A stretch of 20,890 bases of DNA from NIOZ-UU35 sp964344175 (lineage in GTDB: Bacteria > Chloroflexota > Anaerolineae > Anaerolineales > UBA11858), in assembly GCA_964344175.1 (NCBI GenBank), contig CAYFMI010000073.1:1-20890 (forward strand). The letters run 5' to 3'. A model generated the notes under the pieces. That model saw only the letters and a program-made list of their open reading frames with translations, did no database searches and was not told the DNA's origin. Position 1 is the first letter of the stretch, and every line of letters begins with the position of its first letter. The translations under genes were made by a program, and so were the position numbers. Shown here piece by piece: positions 13,174 through 20,511 of this stretch.

Positions 13174-13431
13174 ATGGCTCATAAAAAAGGTGGCGGTTCA
13201 TCCCGCAATGGACGAGATAGTAAATCAAAACGCTTAGGCGTGAAAAAATTTGGTGGTGAATTTGTTCGCTCTGGTAACATCTTAGTTCGCCAGCGCGGCA
13301 CAAAGATTAAGCCTGGTCGCAATGTCGGCCTGGGTAAAGACTACACCATCTTTGCGACTGTCGATGGATTTGTGCGCTTCGAAACTATTCGCGATGGACG
13401 TAAACGCGTCAGCGTTGAGGTTGCCGAATAG
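13174..13431 (+). CDS. rpmA: 50S ribosomal protein L27
   Basis: 85 residues. The N-terminus MAHKKGGGSSRNGRDSKSKR is the conserved tail that reaches towards the peptidyl transferase centre, followed by LGVKKFGGEFVRSGNILVRQRG. There is no N-terminal leader of the type that is cleaved off in Firmicutes, so the mature tail starts at the initiator. The gene is 11 nt behind rplU, with a purine-rich site (AGGGAG) before the ATG. The rplU-rpmA order is conserved very widely. Confidence 0.97.
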   Translation: MAHKKGGGSSRNGRDSKSKRLGVKKFGGEFVRSGNILVRQRGTKIKPGRNVGLGKDYTIFATVDGFVRFETIRDGRKRVSVEVAE

Positions 13432-13441
13432 AGGTTTTCTT

Positions 13442-13915
13442 ATGCAGAAAGATATTCATCCTACTTATTTTCCGGAAGCCACGGTGGTTTGTGCCTGCGG
13501 CAACACCTGGAAAACCGGCTCTACGCAAGAAGAAATTCGCACCGATATTTGTTTCAAGTGCCATCCTTTCTACACTGGTGAGCAGCGCATTGTTGACACC
13601 GAGGGTCAGGTGGACCGCTTTATGAAGAAGCTTCAGGCGCGCGAAGAATATCTGGCCGATCAAAAAGCTGCCGCCGATGAGCGCACTTCCCCCGTGCGCC
13701 CGATCACCGAATTAGAGTTGGGCGGTCGCACCGAAAAAGCGCTTGCCGATGCAGGTGTCACCGAGGTTGGGCACGCGCTAGATCGCCTCGAATCGGGCGA
13801 AGCCGCCATGCTGGAGATCAAAGGCTTTGGGCGGAAATCCCTGGCCGATCTTAAAAAAGCCCTGCGCCGTATGGGCTACGAACTGCCCGAAGCCGCGGAT
13901 GTGATTTCGGCGTAA
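13442..13915 (+). CDS. rpmE: 50S ribosomal protein L31 fused to an RNAP alphaCTD-like domain
   Basis: 157 residues, more than twice the usual 66-75. Residues 1-72 are a complete zinc-type L31: IHPTYFPEATVVCACGNTW, ICFKCHPFYTGEQ and GQVDRFMKK, with Cys17, Cys19, Cys37 and Cys40 as zinc ligands. A charged linker (about 66-84) leads to residues 85-150, which align with the RNA polymerase alpha C-terminal domain. RPITELELGGRT matches RPIDDLELTVRS, and IKGFGRKSLADLKKAL matches the helix-hairpin-helix NLGKKSLTEIKDVL. Counterparts of E. coli Arg265 (Arg96), Lys298 (Lys132) and Ser299 (Ser133) are kept; Asn268 is replaced by Lys99. The ATG follows GAGG (13431-13434) by seven bases. The domain could bind DNA, rRNA or polymerase; its role is unknown. 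A frameshift fusion is unlikely, since linker and domain run in one clean frame and a terminator follows. Confidence 0.92.
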   Translation: MQKDIHPTYFPEATVVCACGNTWKTGSTQEEIRTDICFKCHPFYTGEQRIVDTEGQVDRFMKKLQAREEYLADQKAAADERTSPVRPITELELGGRTEKALADAGVTEVGHALDRLESGEAAMLEIKGFGRKSLADLKKALRRMGYELPEAADVISA

Positions 13916-13948
13916 AACTTGCGCTGCGACCATTTTGAAGTAAACTTA

Positions 13949-13977
13949 CAGGCAGATACTATGTATCTGCCTGTTTT
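13949..13977 (+). terminator. Rho-independent terminator of the rplU operon
   Basis: A perfect 11-bp stem CAGGCAGATAC (13949-13959)/GTATCTGCCTG (13963-13973) with a TAT loop is followed by TTTT and further AT-rich sequence. It lies 33 bases after the rpmE stop. Confidence 0.9.
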
Positions 13978-14030
13978 ATATTATTTGAGTTTTCTTCGTC
14001 TCTGTTCTTTCGTCTAAAATCGAGGAGTTT

Positions 14031-14603
14031 ATGAAGCATCACACCGGATCATTGGAAGTCATTACAGGCTCCATGTTTTGCGGCAAAACCGAGGAACTTA
14101 TCCGTCGGTTGCGCAGGGCGGCAATTGCCAAACAACAGGTGCAGGTATTCAAGCCAGGCATTGACAATCGCTACGCCGAAGAAAAGGTCACTTCGCATAA
14201 TGGCCTGAATTTCGATGCGGAACCAATCCAATCGGCGGGCGAAATTTTGGCAAAACTGCGCGAGGGGACCACCGTTGTGGCGGTGGATGAAGCACAATTC
14301 TTCGATGATGAAATTGCTGTCATTGTTCAAAAACTGGCCGATCGAGGTTTACGCGTCATTGTTGCCGGGTTAGATATGGATTTTCGCGGCGAGCCTTTTG
14401 GCCCCATGCCGATCATCTTATCGAAAGCTGAGCGAGTGGATAAACTCCACGCCATTTGCATGATTTGCGGAGAACCGGCTTCGCGCACCCAACGTCTGGT
14501 GGATGGCGCGCCGGCGCGCTATCATGACCCGGTTGTGATTGTCGGCGCCGATGAAATGTACGAAGCCCGTTGCCGCGAACACCATGAAGTTCCGGGAGCG
14601 TAG
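14031..14603 (+). CDS. tdk: Thymidine kinase (type II)
   Basis: A 190-residue type II (TK1-like) kinase phosphorylating thymidine to dTMP in pyrimidine salvage. P-loop GSMFCGKT is at 13-20, VVAVDEAQFF (82-91) carries the Walker B Asp86 and catalytic Glu87, and AGLDMDFRGEPFGP follows. Zinc is bound by Cys143, Cys146, Cys181 and His184. The lasso region includes SRTQRLVDG and RYHDPVVIVGADE. Length is typical. GAGGAG (14022-14027) lies close before the ATG. It is the first gene of a tdk-hpt-cca operon; the gap to hpt is 15 nt. Confidence 0.96.
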   Translation: MKHHTGSLEVITGSMFCGKTEELIRRLRRAAIAKQQVQVFKPGIDNRYAEEKVTSHNGLNFDAEPIQSAGEILAKLREGTTVVAVDEAQFFDDEIAVIVQKLADRGLRVIVAGLDMDFRGEPFGPMPIILSKAERVDKLHAICMICGEPASRTQRLVDGAPARYHDPVVIVGADEMYEARCREHHEVPGA

Positions 14604-14618
14604 AGACAGGGAGTAGTC

Positions 14619-15176
14619 ATGCGAGACTATCGAGAATTTTTAGAAAAAATCCTTATTGACGAGAACACACTTCAGGAGCGCATTCAAACTTTGGGGGCAG
14701 AGATCAGCCGCGACTTTCAAGGCAAGAGCCTCCACCTGGTTTGCATTCTGCGCGGCGGGGTGATGTTCCTCACCGATCTCATGCGTCAAATTTCGGTTCC
14801 TCATAGCATCGACTTTATGGCAATTTCGTCGTACGGCGCCGGGGCGCGCCAATCCAGCGGCCAGGTGCGCCTGACTATGGATCTCAAGGATGATATTCAA
14901 GGGCGAGATGTGCTCCTGGTGGAAGATATTGTCGATAGCGGGCATACCCTGGCTTCGGTGCTAGAACTTTTGTCGTTACGCAAACCCGCCAGCCTAAAGG
15001 TATGCACGCTGCTCGATAAAGCCGATCGCCGCGAAGTCAGTGTGCCGATTGATTATTGCGGTTTTGTGATCCCCAATGAATTTGTGTTTGGCTATGGGTT
15101 GGACCTGGATGAATACTACCGAGATTTGCCATTTGTGGGCGTGGTCAATACCGACCGCTTCAACCCGCCAGATTAG
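14619..15176 (+). CDS. hpt: Hypoxanthine (guanine) phosphoribosyltransferase
   Basis: A 185-residue type I phosphoribosyltransferase that makes IMP or GMP from the free base and PRPP in purine salvage. VCILRGGVMFL (41-51) forms the PPi loop, SSYGAGARQSSGQV the flexible catalytic loop, and LLVEDIVDSGHTL (99-111) the PRPP-binding motif. The FVFGYGLDLDEYYRDLPFVG tail is typical of bacterial Hpt. AGGGAG (14608-14613) precedes the ATG by five bases. It lies between tdk and cca, 7 nt before the latter, so it is probably co-translated. Confidence 0.96.
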   Translation: MRDYREFLEKILIDENTLQERIQTLGAEISRDFQGKSLHLVCILRGGVMFLTDLMRQISVPHSIDFMAISSYGAGARQSSGQVRLTMDLKDDIQGRDVLLVEDIVDSGHTLASVLELLSLRKPASLKVCTLLDKADRREVSVPIDYCGFVIPNEFVFGYGLDLDEYYRDLPFVGVVNTDRFNPPD

Positions 15177-15183
15177 GTGAACG

Positions 15184-16851
15184 ATGGGAAGCTCTGGGCG
15201 GGCAGCTGAATTTGAAGATGATCTTGCCCCCTATGCGGGGCGCTGGGTAGCGCGCCTGACAGGGAAGGTTGTTGCCCAGGGGGGCACGCCGCAGCAAGCC
15301 CTGCAAGCCGCTAAGGCAGCCCGTTACAAAGAAAAACCGGAGGTGATTTACGTGCCAATGACAACATCGTTAGGGCTTTCACCGTTGCTCGAAAGCGTGA
15401 AAACTGCGCTTCCCGACGATGCGGTCGTATATCTGGTGGGCGGTGCAGTGCGCGACTTGTTATTGGCAAAGCCCGTTCACGACTACGACTTTGCCGTCCG
15501 TGGCGACGCCTTGCGAGTAGCCCGGAAAGTTGCCAACGCGCTGGATGCAGCCTATTACCCAATGGATGCGGCGCGCGGCATTGGGAGGGTAGTGTATACC
15601 GATGAGGGATCCCGCCGCCAAATTCTAGATTTTGCGGCCTTGCGCGGTCAAACTCTGGAAGAAGATTTAGCAAGCCGTGATTTCACGCTTAATGCGATGG
15701 CGCTGGATTTACGCCAGCCCGAGGCCTTGCTCGACCCGATGGGCGGCGCGGCAGATCTGCATTCGAAAACCTTGCGGGCCTGTTCCTCCGGGGCCTTTGG
15801 GGATGATTCGGTCCGGGTGTTAAGGGCCATACGCATGGCGGCGGTTTATGGGATGAAAATTCTTCCCGAAACACGTCAGGCCATGTACGCTGCAGTTAAG
15901 GAGATTGAAAAGGTATCCCCCGAAAGATTGCGGGATGAAATTTTCAACATTCTAACAGCCCCGCGTCTGGCTGCATCAATTCAGGCTCTTGACATGTTAG
16001 GGGTGCTGCCGCATATTCTCCCAGAATTGTTGAGGCTCAAGGGAGTAGAGCAAACGCCCCCGCACACGCAAAATGCCTGGCAACATACGCTGGATACGGC
16101 TGCACAATTGGCCCGCCTGCTGCAAGTTCTAGGGAGAGAGCATGATCCCGAAGCCTCGGGCAATTTAGTTTTTGGTTTGGCCGTGATGTGTTTAGGCCGA
16201 TACCGTCAGCAGATTGCGGAATACCTGGCGACAGAATTGGTCCCAGAGCGAAGCTTGGGCGCACTGCTGTATTTTGCTGCCCTGTATCACGATATTGGCA
16301 AGCCCGCCGCACAGCGCTACGAAACTGAGACCGGTCGAATTCGCTTTTTCGAGCATGACCATATTGGGGCACAGATCACGGCTCAGCGGGGCAAGGCTTT
16401 GCATTTTAGTAATGATGAAATTCAATGGCTTGAAATGGTGGTTTATCATCATATGCGGCCAACGCTGCTAGCCAATGATCCAAATTCGTTGAGCGCGCGT
16501 GCCGTGTACCGCTTTTTCCGTGATACTAAAACAACCGGCCCAGCGGTGGTATTGCTCTCCTTGGCCGACTTATTGGCAACCTATGGGCCAACCCTCCCAC
16601 CGGAACGATGGCAGAAACAACTGGATGTAGCACGCAGGTTGTTAGAAGCCTGGTGGGAGCATCGGGAAAGCCGGGTTAGTCCCCCCGCGTTGATTAATGG
16701 CAATGAAATTATGCGTCAATTTGATCTTGCACCAGGCCCTCAAATTGGCGATATTCTAGAGTTCGTGCGCGAGGGTCAGGCTGCCGGTCAGGTGCAAACA
16801 AGGGATGATGCTTTTGAAGCAGCCAGGGAATATATTGACGGCCTCAAATAG
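15184..16851 (+). CDS. cca: CCA tRNA nucleotidyltransferase with extra N-terminal DUF5678-like segment
   Basis: A 555-residue class II nucleotidyltransferase. YLVGGAVRDLLLAKPVHDYDF has the GGxVRD loop and catalytic Asp100 and Asp102. RDFTLNAMALDL and DDSVRVLRAIRMAA are the next family motifs. A C-terminal HD domain has YHDIGKP (His369-Asp370) and VVYHHMRP. It should add CCA to tRNA 3' ends; a poly(A) polymerase cannot be excluded from motifs alone. Residues 1-58 are additional: YAGRWVARLTGKVVAQGGTP then ALQAAKAARYKEKPEVIYVP resembles the short DUF5678 domain, normally found in small proteins. ATG 15184 follows AGGTGA, which overlaps the hpt stop. Met59 would give a normal-length enzyme but has no Shine-Dalgarno as good. 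Third gene of tdk-hpt-cca. Confidence 0.9.
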   Translation: MGSSGRAAEFEDDLAPYAGRWVARLTGKVVAQGGTPQQALQAAKAARYKEKPEVIYVPMTTSLGLSPLLESVKTALPDDAVVYLVGGAVRDLLLAKPVHDYDFAVRGDALRVARKVANALDAAYYPMDAARGIGRVVYTDEGSRRQILDFAALRGQTLEEDLASRDFTLNAMALDLRQPEALLDPMGGAADLHSKTLRACSSGAFGDDSVRVLRAIRMAAVYGMKILPETRQAMYAAVKEIEKVSPERLRDEIFNILTAPRLAASIQALDMLGVLPHILPELLRLKGVEQTPPHTQNAWQHTLDTAAQLARLLQVLGREHDPEASGNLVFGLAVMCLGRYRQQIAEYLATELVPERSLGALLYFAALYHDIGKPAAQRYETETGRIRFFEHDHIGAQITAQRGKALHFSNDEIQWLEMVVYHHMRPTLLANDPNSLSARAVYRFFRDTKTTGPAVVLLSLADLLATYGPTLPPERWQKQLDVARRLLEAWWEHRESRVSPPALINGNEIMRQFDLAPGPQIGDILEFVREGQAAGQVQTRDDAFEAAREYIDGLK

Positions 16852-16854
16852 TAC

Positions 16855-16905
16855 AGCAAAAAAGAGAGAGCGGAGTGTGTCACACTCCGCTCTCTCTTTT
16901 TTGCT
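16855..16905. terminator. Perfect 25-bp palindrome, bidirectional terminator
   Basis: Arms 16855-16879 and 16881-16905 are exact reverse complements about a single central T. Each arm has an outer A6 (or T6 on the other side), a GAGAGAG run and a GC-rich core CGGAGTGTG. Both strands therefore read stem plus T-run. It lies 3 bases after the cca stop and directly against the stop of the converging small gene, and should terminate both. Confidence 0.95.
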
Positions 16906-17130
16906 CTAGGGGTACAACTCATTTAGCATCGGTTCATAGAAGCAACGACATCCTTGCGGGTGAGAACAACCCTCTAATGGAAGCGATGGGGCTTCGTTTT
17001 TTTCATAGGTGCCCTCATGGGCAGCGCAAACCGGGCAAGCATCGGCTGAGACGATCAGGCGAACATCGCGCACACGCGGATTTTCTTGAAATTTCTTAAG
17101 AGACAAGTCGGGAGATTGAGCGGTTGTCAC
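16906..17130 (-). CDS. Small Cys-rich (putative zinc-binding) protein
   Basis: 74 residues, function unknown. ACPVCAAHEGTY (31-42) and GCSHPQGCRCFYEP (54-67) place Cys32, Cys35, Cys55, His57, Cys61 and Cys63 as likely metal ligands. The layout CPxC...GxxY...P.LP..GCSHP.GCRC resembles the short zinc-binding C-terminal segment of phage SPP1-gp7/Mu-F-like head morphogenesis proteins (CxxC...HPNCRC). There is no other phage gene around, so a stand-alone domain is more likely than a prophage remnant. The start is GTG 17130, preceded at five bases by GGAGGA, a near-ideal site that decides the start. It is a single-gene unit ended by the shared palindrome. Confidence 0.75.
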   Translation of the reverse strand: MTTAQSPDLSLKKFQENPRVRDVRLIVSADACPVCAAHEGTYEKNEAPSLPLEGCSHPQGCRCFYEPMLNELYP

Positions 17131-17292
17131 AGTGATCCTCCAACGAAAAGCAAATTTGAAAAATAAAGATTACACTGCCCCAATTTTACATCAAAAAACT
17201 ATTTATGGGGCCTTAGCGTATTCTCGTGATGGACAGATATGGGACGCGGTTTCTCGACTGCGGCTCAGCTGATTTTCAAACCGTGGGGGGCA

Positions 17293-17712
17293 TTATCCGG
17301 GGAGGATGGATGTTTTGATATGCTTGTTTGAAAATCGGGCTTCGGACGATGAATAAGATCGTCGGGCCAGGGCCTTGATGCGGGCTGTTAATAAATTTGG
17401 AGAAACGGGTTTGATGAGGTATTCATCGGCGCCTCGATCGAGAATTTTCTCAACAATTCCGGGTTCATCTAAGACCGAGAGTACCAAAATAGGTGCTGAA
17501 CTGGCGGCGCGGATATTCGCATAAAGTTGTTGGCGCGTTTGTTCGGGTTGCGGGGAATCGATGATAATTACATCAGGTTCGATAGTTTGTAAAACACTCA
17601 ATGTCGTCGAGCAACTGTGAATAATATGGATGTGAAAACCACGTTTCTTTAAGTCACTGAAGGGTTCTTTCACTTCAGGCTGCTCATCTATGATAAGTAC
17701 TTTGATCGTCAC
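17293..17712 (-). CDS. Stand-alone response regulator receiver
   Basis: 139 residues, a CheY-like receiver with no output domain. Asp9 and Glu10 form the acidic pocket, Asp52 in VIIIDSP is the phosphoacceptor, Ser79 takes the place of the conserved Thr/Ser, and Lys101 in YLIKPVS is the conserved lysine. All functional residues are therefore present. A basic, Ser-rich tail of about 22 residues follows. The start GTG 17712 was preferred over TTG 17715 because GGAGG (17724-17720) is seven bases upstream of it. It is divergent from the histidine kinase cluster, which makes it a candidate phospho-acceptor or shuttle for those kinases. Confidence 0.85.
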   Translation of the reverse strand: MTIKVLIIDEQPEVKEPFSDLKKRGFHIHIIHSCSTTLSVLQTIEPDVIIIDSPQPEQTRQQLYANIRAASSAPILVLSVLDEPGIVEKILDRGADEYLIKPVSPNLLTARIKALARRSYSSSEARFSNKHIKTSILPG

Positions 17713-18082
17713 CAAGTTACCTCCGCTAATTGTGTGCCGTAATTATGACGCAAAACAGATTCGTTTTGCCTTACAAACACTTAACAAGGATCGTGTTTCC
17801 ACAATGCGCTGAGAGCTTTTTCCAGGGTCGGATTGCACGCGGAGATGCACTTGTCACATCCGTCAAGAAAGGATATGATAATGAAGCCTTAGCTTGAAAG
17901 AATGTATATGAAGAATGAGTAACTTTCAGACTGGCAAGATCCCTAATGAACTTGCTCAGTTCGCAAAAACTCAGCTTCTCAATGCCAGATTCGCAACGCA
18001 TCTATCGGTTACAGCATTGGTGAATATCAGGATTTGAATATGATTTCAGACCATTATTTGATGGAGAGGGGAATGTAAGCTC
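17713..18082. other. Divergent regulatory region of the signalling cluster
   Basis: 370 bases without a convincing gene. A 20-nt dyad, GCAAAAC (17750-17756)/GTTTTGC (17763-17769), lies just upstream of CATAAT (17747-17742, minus strand), a possible -10 of the receiver gene with a weak -35. For the plus strand there is a good promoter at 17851-17879. The leader to the kinase ATG would be about 197 nt. A 40-codon reading frame at 17915-18037 has no ribosome binding site. Confidence 0.5.
17851..17879 (+). promoter_or_regulatory. Sigma70-type promoter of the histidine kinase operon
   Basis: TTGTCA (17851-17856), a 17-nt spacer, then TATGAT (17874-17879). Each hexamer has one mismatch to consensus. 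Start of transcription would be near 17886. Confidence 0.6.
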
Positions 18083-19240
18083 ATGATGACAACGAAGGTA
18101 GTTTCTTGTCCGATATGTAATCAGACGGTCGATTCTCAAACGAATACCTGTGAAAATTGTGGGGTCAACCTGGCTTTGGCGGCTGTGCTTGCCGAACGCG
18201 AACTATCTATCTCGCCTGGCAGCATCCCCGAAATGAATCTATCCCCAGAAGTCCTTGTACCTCGTTTGGGCGATTACCTTATTGAAAGAAATTACCTGTC
18301 CCCAGATGAATTATTGCAGGCTTTGGCGTATCAGCGGCAGATGCAGGAGAGCGGCCAAACAAAGTTGATTGGGCAGGCGTTGCTTGAGTTGGACTTAATC
18401 AGTCGAGAAGTACTCGACCAGGCAATTACCGAACAGATCCTTACGCTGCAATCGGCCTTGCATCAGGCAAATGAAGAATTGGAAAATCGGGTTCGTGAAC
18501 GGACAGCCGAGCTTGAACAAGCCTTGAGCAGGTTGGCGGAATTGAACCAGCTCAAATCGAATTTTATTTCGAATGTTTCCCACGAATTGCGGACGCCGCT
18601 GACACATTTAAAAGGGTATCTGGAATTATTGGGGGAAGAAGCCCTGGGTGATATAACCCCTCAACAGGCCGATGCTATTCGGGTGATGTCGAAAGCCGAA
18701 TCGCGATTAGGGAATCTGATCGAAGATCTGATTCAATTTTCGGCGTATTCACGCGGAAATCTGGAAATTCAGATCGAAGCCGTAGATTTGCCAGAAGTTT
18801 TACAAGGCGTGATGGATAAGGCCCGTTTTCAATGTAGTGAGAAAGGTCTCGAATTTCAATCCAAGATTCCGCCTGACTTACCCAGGGTTCAGGCTGATTG
18901 TCAAAAATTGCCGTGGGTCATGCAGCATCTGATTGATAATGCTGTAAAATTCACCGCTGCCGGGGGGCTTGTTCAAGTAGGGGCTATCGTTGAAAATAGT
19001 TGCGTGAAACTCTATGTATACGACACCGGCATTGGTATTCCGGCAAGTAGGCTTACCGAAATCTTTGAGCCATTCCACCAGTTAGATAGCTCATCTACTC
19101 GCCGATATGGGGGCACGGGGCTGGGCTTGTCCATGGGGCGTCAAATTGTAGAAGACCATGGTTCAGAGATTACCGTACGCTCAAAAGAGGGGGAAGGGTC
19201 TTATTTCGAATTTGCTTTGTCGTTAGCTGATGGAACCTAA
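18083..19240 (+). CDS. Soluble histidine kinase with zinc ribbon and MshEN-like repeats
   Basis: 385 residues with no membrane segment. Residues 9-26 form a zinc ribbon (CPIC, CENC: Cys9, Cys12, Cys23, Cys26). Residues 61-84 (RLGDYLIERNYLSPDELLQA onward) and 95-118 (LIGQALLELDLISREVLDQA onward) are two 24-residue repeats with the spacing RLGxxLxxxxxLxxxxLxxALxxQ. This is the pattern of GspE/MshE N-terminal domains, several of which bind c-di-GMP. A coiled coil (about 120-158) leads to the HisKA domain with His167 (SNVSHELRTPLTHLKGY), then HATPase with LIDNAVKF, DTGIGIP and GGTGLGLSMGRQ. The start follows GGAGAGGGG (18064-18072) by ten bases. It is followed 17 nt later by a second kinase and then a response regulator, so it is probably one operon. 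Ligand binding is inferred from the pattern only. Confidence 0.88.
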   Translation: MMTTKVVSCPICNQTVDSQTNTCENCGVNLALAAVLAERELSISPGSIPEMNLSPEVLVPRLGDYLIERNYLSPDELLQALAYQRQMQESGQTKLIGQALLELDLISREVLDQAITEQILTLQSALHQANEELENRVRERTAELEQALSRLAELNQLKSNFISNVSHELRTPLTHLKGYLELLGEEALGDITPQQADAIRVMSKAESRLGNLIEDLIQFSAYSRGNLEIQIEAVDLPEVLQGVMDKARFQCSEKGLEFQSKIPPDLPRVQADCQKLPWVMQHLIDNAVKFTAAGGLVQVGAIVENSCVKLYVYDTGIGIPASRLTEIFEPFHQLDSSSTRRYGGTGLGLSMGRQIVEDHGSEITVRSKEGEGSYFEFALSLADGT

Positions 19241-19257
19241 GCGATAAGGTTTTCTGC

Positions 19258-20511
19258 ATGTCTCAATATCAAACTCAGGTTGAGCAATTGCGTCCAGAGG
19301 AATATAAAGCCCTCTATGAAATTGGGCGTGTGATTATCCAGCTCCAAGAGTCGGAGACAGCATTGCGAGAAATTGTTCGTCTCGCCCGCCCCGCCTTTAT
19401 TTTCGACAATATTGTGCTTTATGAATTGCATGAAGATCAAAAGCTTGCTCCTACCTATGCGCGCTCTATTGGCCGAGGCCGTTCTGTTGGCGCAGAAATG
19501 GATTGGGGAGAGACGATTGCCTATGAGGTCATCCACACACAGAGTACGGTTGTGCGCTGCGAAGAGGGCGAATCAGATTCTCTCACTGACGCAGATGTCA
19601 GGCTAAACCGCCGAGATTTTCTAGGCATTCCACTCGAAGCCCAGGATGAGAAGTCGAAAGTTCTGGTCTTTATTCGATTTGGCGGCCCTCCCTTTTTGCC
19701 AAAACAAATTGATTTTGCTCATCTGATTGCCGAACTGGTGGAGCAGTTACTCGAACGTCGCCACCTGGTAGAGCGGGTGGCCTTGCTAGAAGCGGATCGG
19801 CGTTTAGCGCGTTTGCAAGAACACTTTGTCTCAACCGTTTCTCATGAACTGCGTTCGCCATTGGGGTTTATCAAGGGGTATGCGACAACATTATTGCGCG
19901 AAGATGCGAACTGGGATGCGCAAACCCGGCGAGAATTTCTCTCGATTATTGATGAAGAAACCGACCGGTTGACAGAGATTATCGACCAGATATTAGATTC
20001 TTCCCGGCTTCAGGCTGGTACTCTTCCAATGGAGTTTCAAGATGTGCGCATTTCCTCGTTGTTGCAGGATTTCGCGCAGCGTATGCAATCCGGAAATTTG
20101 GATATTGCAATTCTGGTGGATCTTAAGCCATCGTCAAACACAATCTATGCCGACTCCGCCAGACTGGTGCAAGTGCTGGATAATCTAGTCAATAACGCCG
20201 CCAAATATGCTCCCGGATCTGATGTTACAATAACACTGCAATGGGAATCGGATTGGGCGCTTATCGTAGTCAGTGATACGGGGCCTGGGATCCCAGATGA
20301 GCATTTAGAGGATATTTTTAAGCGGTTTTACCGGCTGCCCGAACATCAAGACCGTGCCACCGGAACGGGACTGGGATTGTATATTTGTCATGAGATCGTT
20401 CAAGCCCATGGTGGGAGAATTTATGCGAGATCAGCATTGGGCGAAGGCGTGGATTTTCACATTCTGCTGCCTCGAAAACGATCGAACCAGCAACAGGAGG
20501 ACAAAGGATGA
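19258..20511 (+). CDS. Soluble histidine kinase with GAF-like sensor domain
   Basis: 417 residues with no membrane segment. Residues about 15-165 look like a GAF domain (YEIGRVIIQL..., DNIVLYEL, GETIAYEVIHTQSTVV, RRDFLGIPL). A coiled coil of about 25 residues leads to the phosphoacceptor His196 in STVSHELRSPLGFIKGY. The ATPase domain has LDNLVNNAAKYAP, DTGPGIP and GTGTGLGLYICHEI. All catalytic boxes are present. The stop overlaps the start of the next gene in ATGA, so it and the OmpR-type regulator are translationally coupled and almost certainly a cognate pair. The first kinase of the operon may act on the same regulator or on the divergent receiver. Confidence 0.92.
   Translation: MSQYQTQVEQLRPEEYKALYEIGRVIIQLQESETALREIVRLARPAFIFDNIVLYELHEDQKLAPTYARSIGRGRSVGAEMDWGETIAYEVIHTQSTVVRCEEGESDSLTDADVRLNRRDFLGIPLEAQDEKSKVLVFIRFGGPPFLPKQIDFAHLIAELVEQLLERRHLVERVALLEADRRLARLQEHFVSTVSHELRSPLGFIKGYATTLLREDANWDAQTRREFLSIIDEETDRLTEIIDQILDSSRLQAGTLPMEFQDVRISSLLQDFAQRMQSGNLDIAILVDLKPSSNTIYADSARLVQVLDNLVNNAAKYAPGSDVTITLQWESDWALIVVSDTGPGIPDEHLEDIFKRFYRLPEHQDRATGTGLGLYICHEIVQAHGGRIYARSALGEGVDFHILLPRKRSNQQQEDKG

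Noticed and set aside
13322..13441. Upstream extension of the L31 frame
   Set aside because: It overlaps L27 in another frame, and L31 begins normally at ATG 13442 with its own ribosome binding site.
17771..18001. 76-codon minus-strand frame in the divergent region of the signalling cluster
   Set aside because: Low similarity to any protein composition pattern, no ribosome binding site, and it would cover the candidate promoter of the kinase operon.
17915..18037. 40-codon plus-strand frame in the leader of the kinase operon
   Set aside because: It lies in the expected leader but has no Shine-Dalgarno and no recognisable feature; kept only as an unlikely leader peptide.
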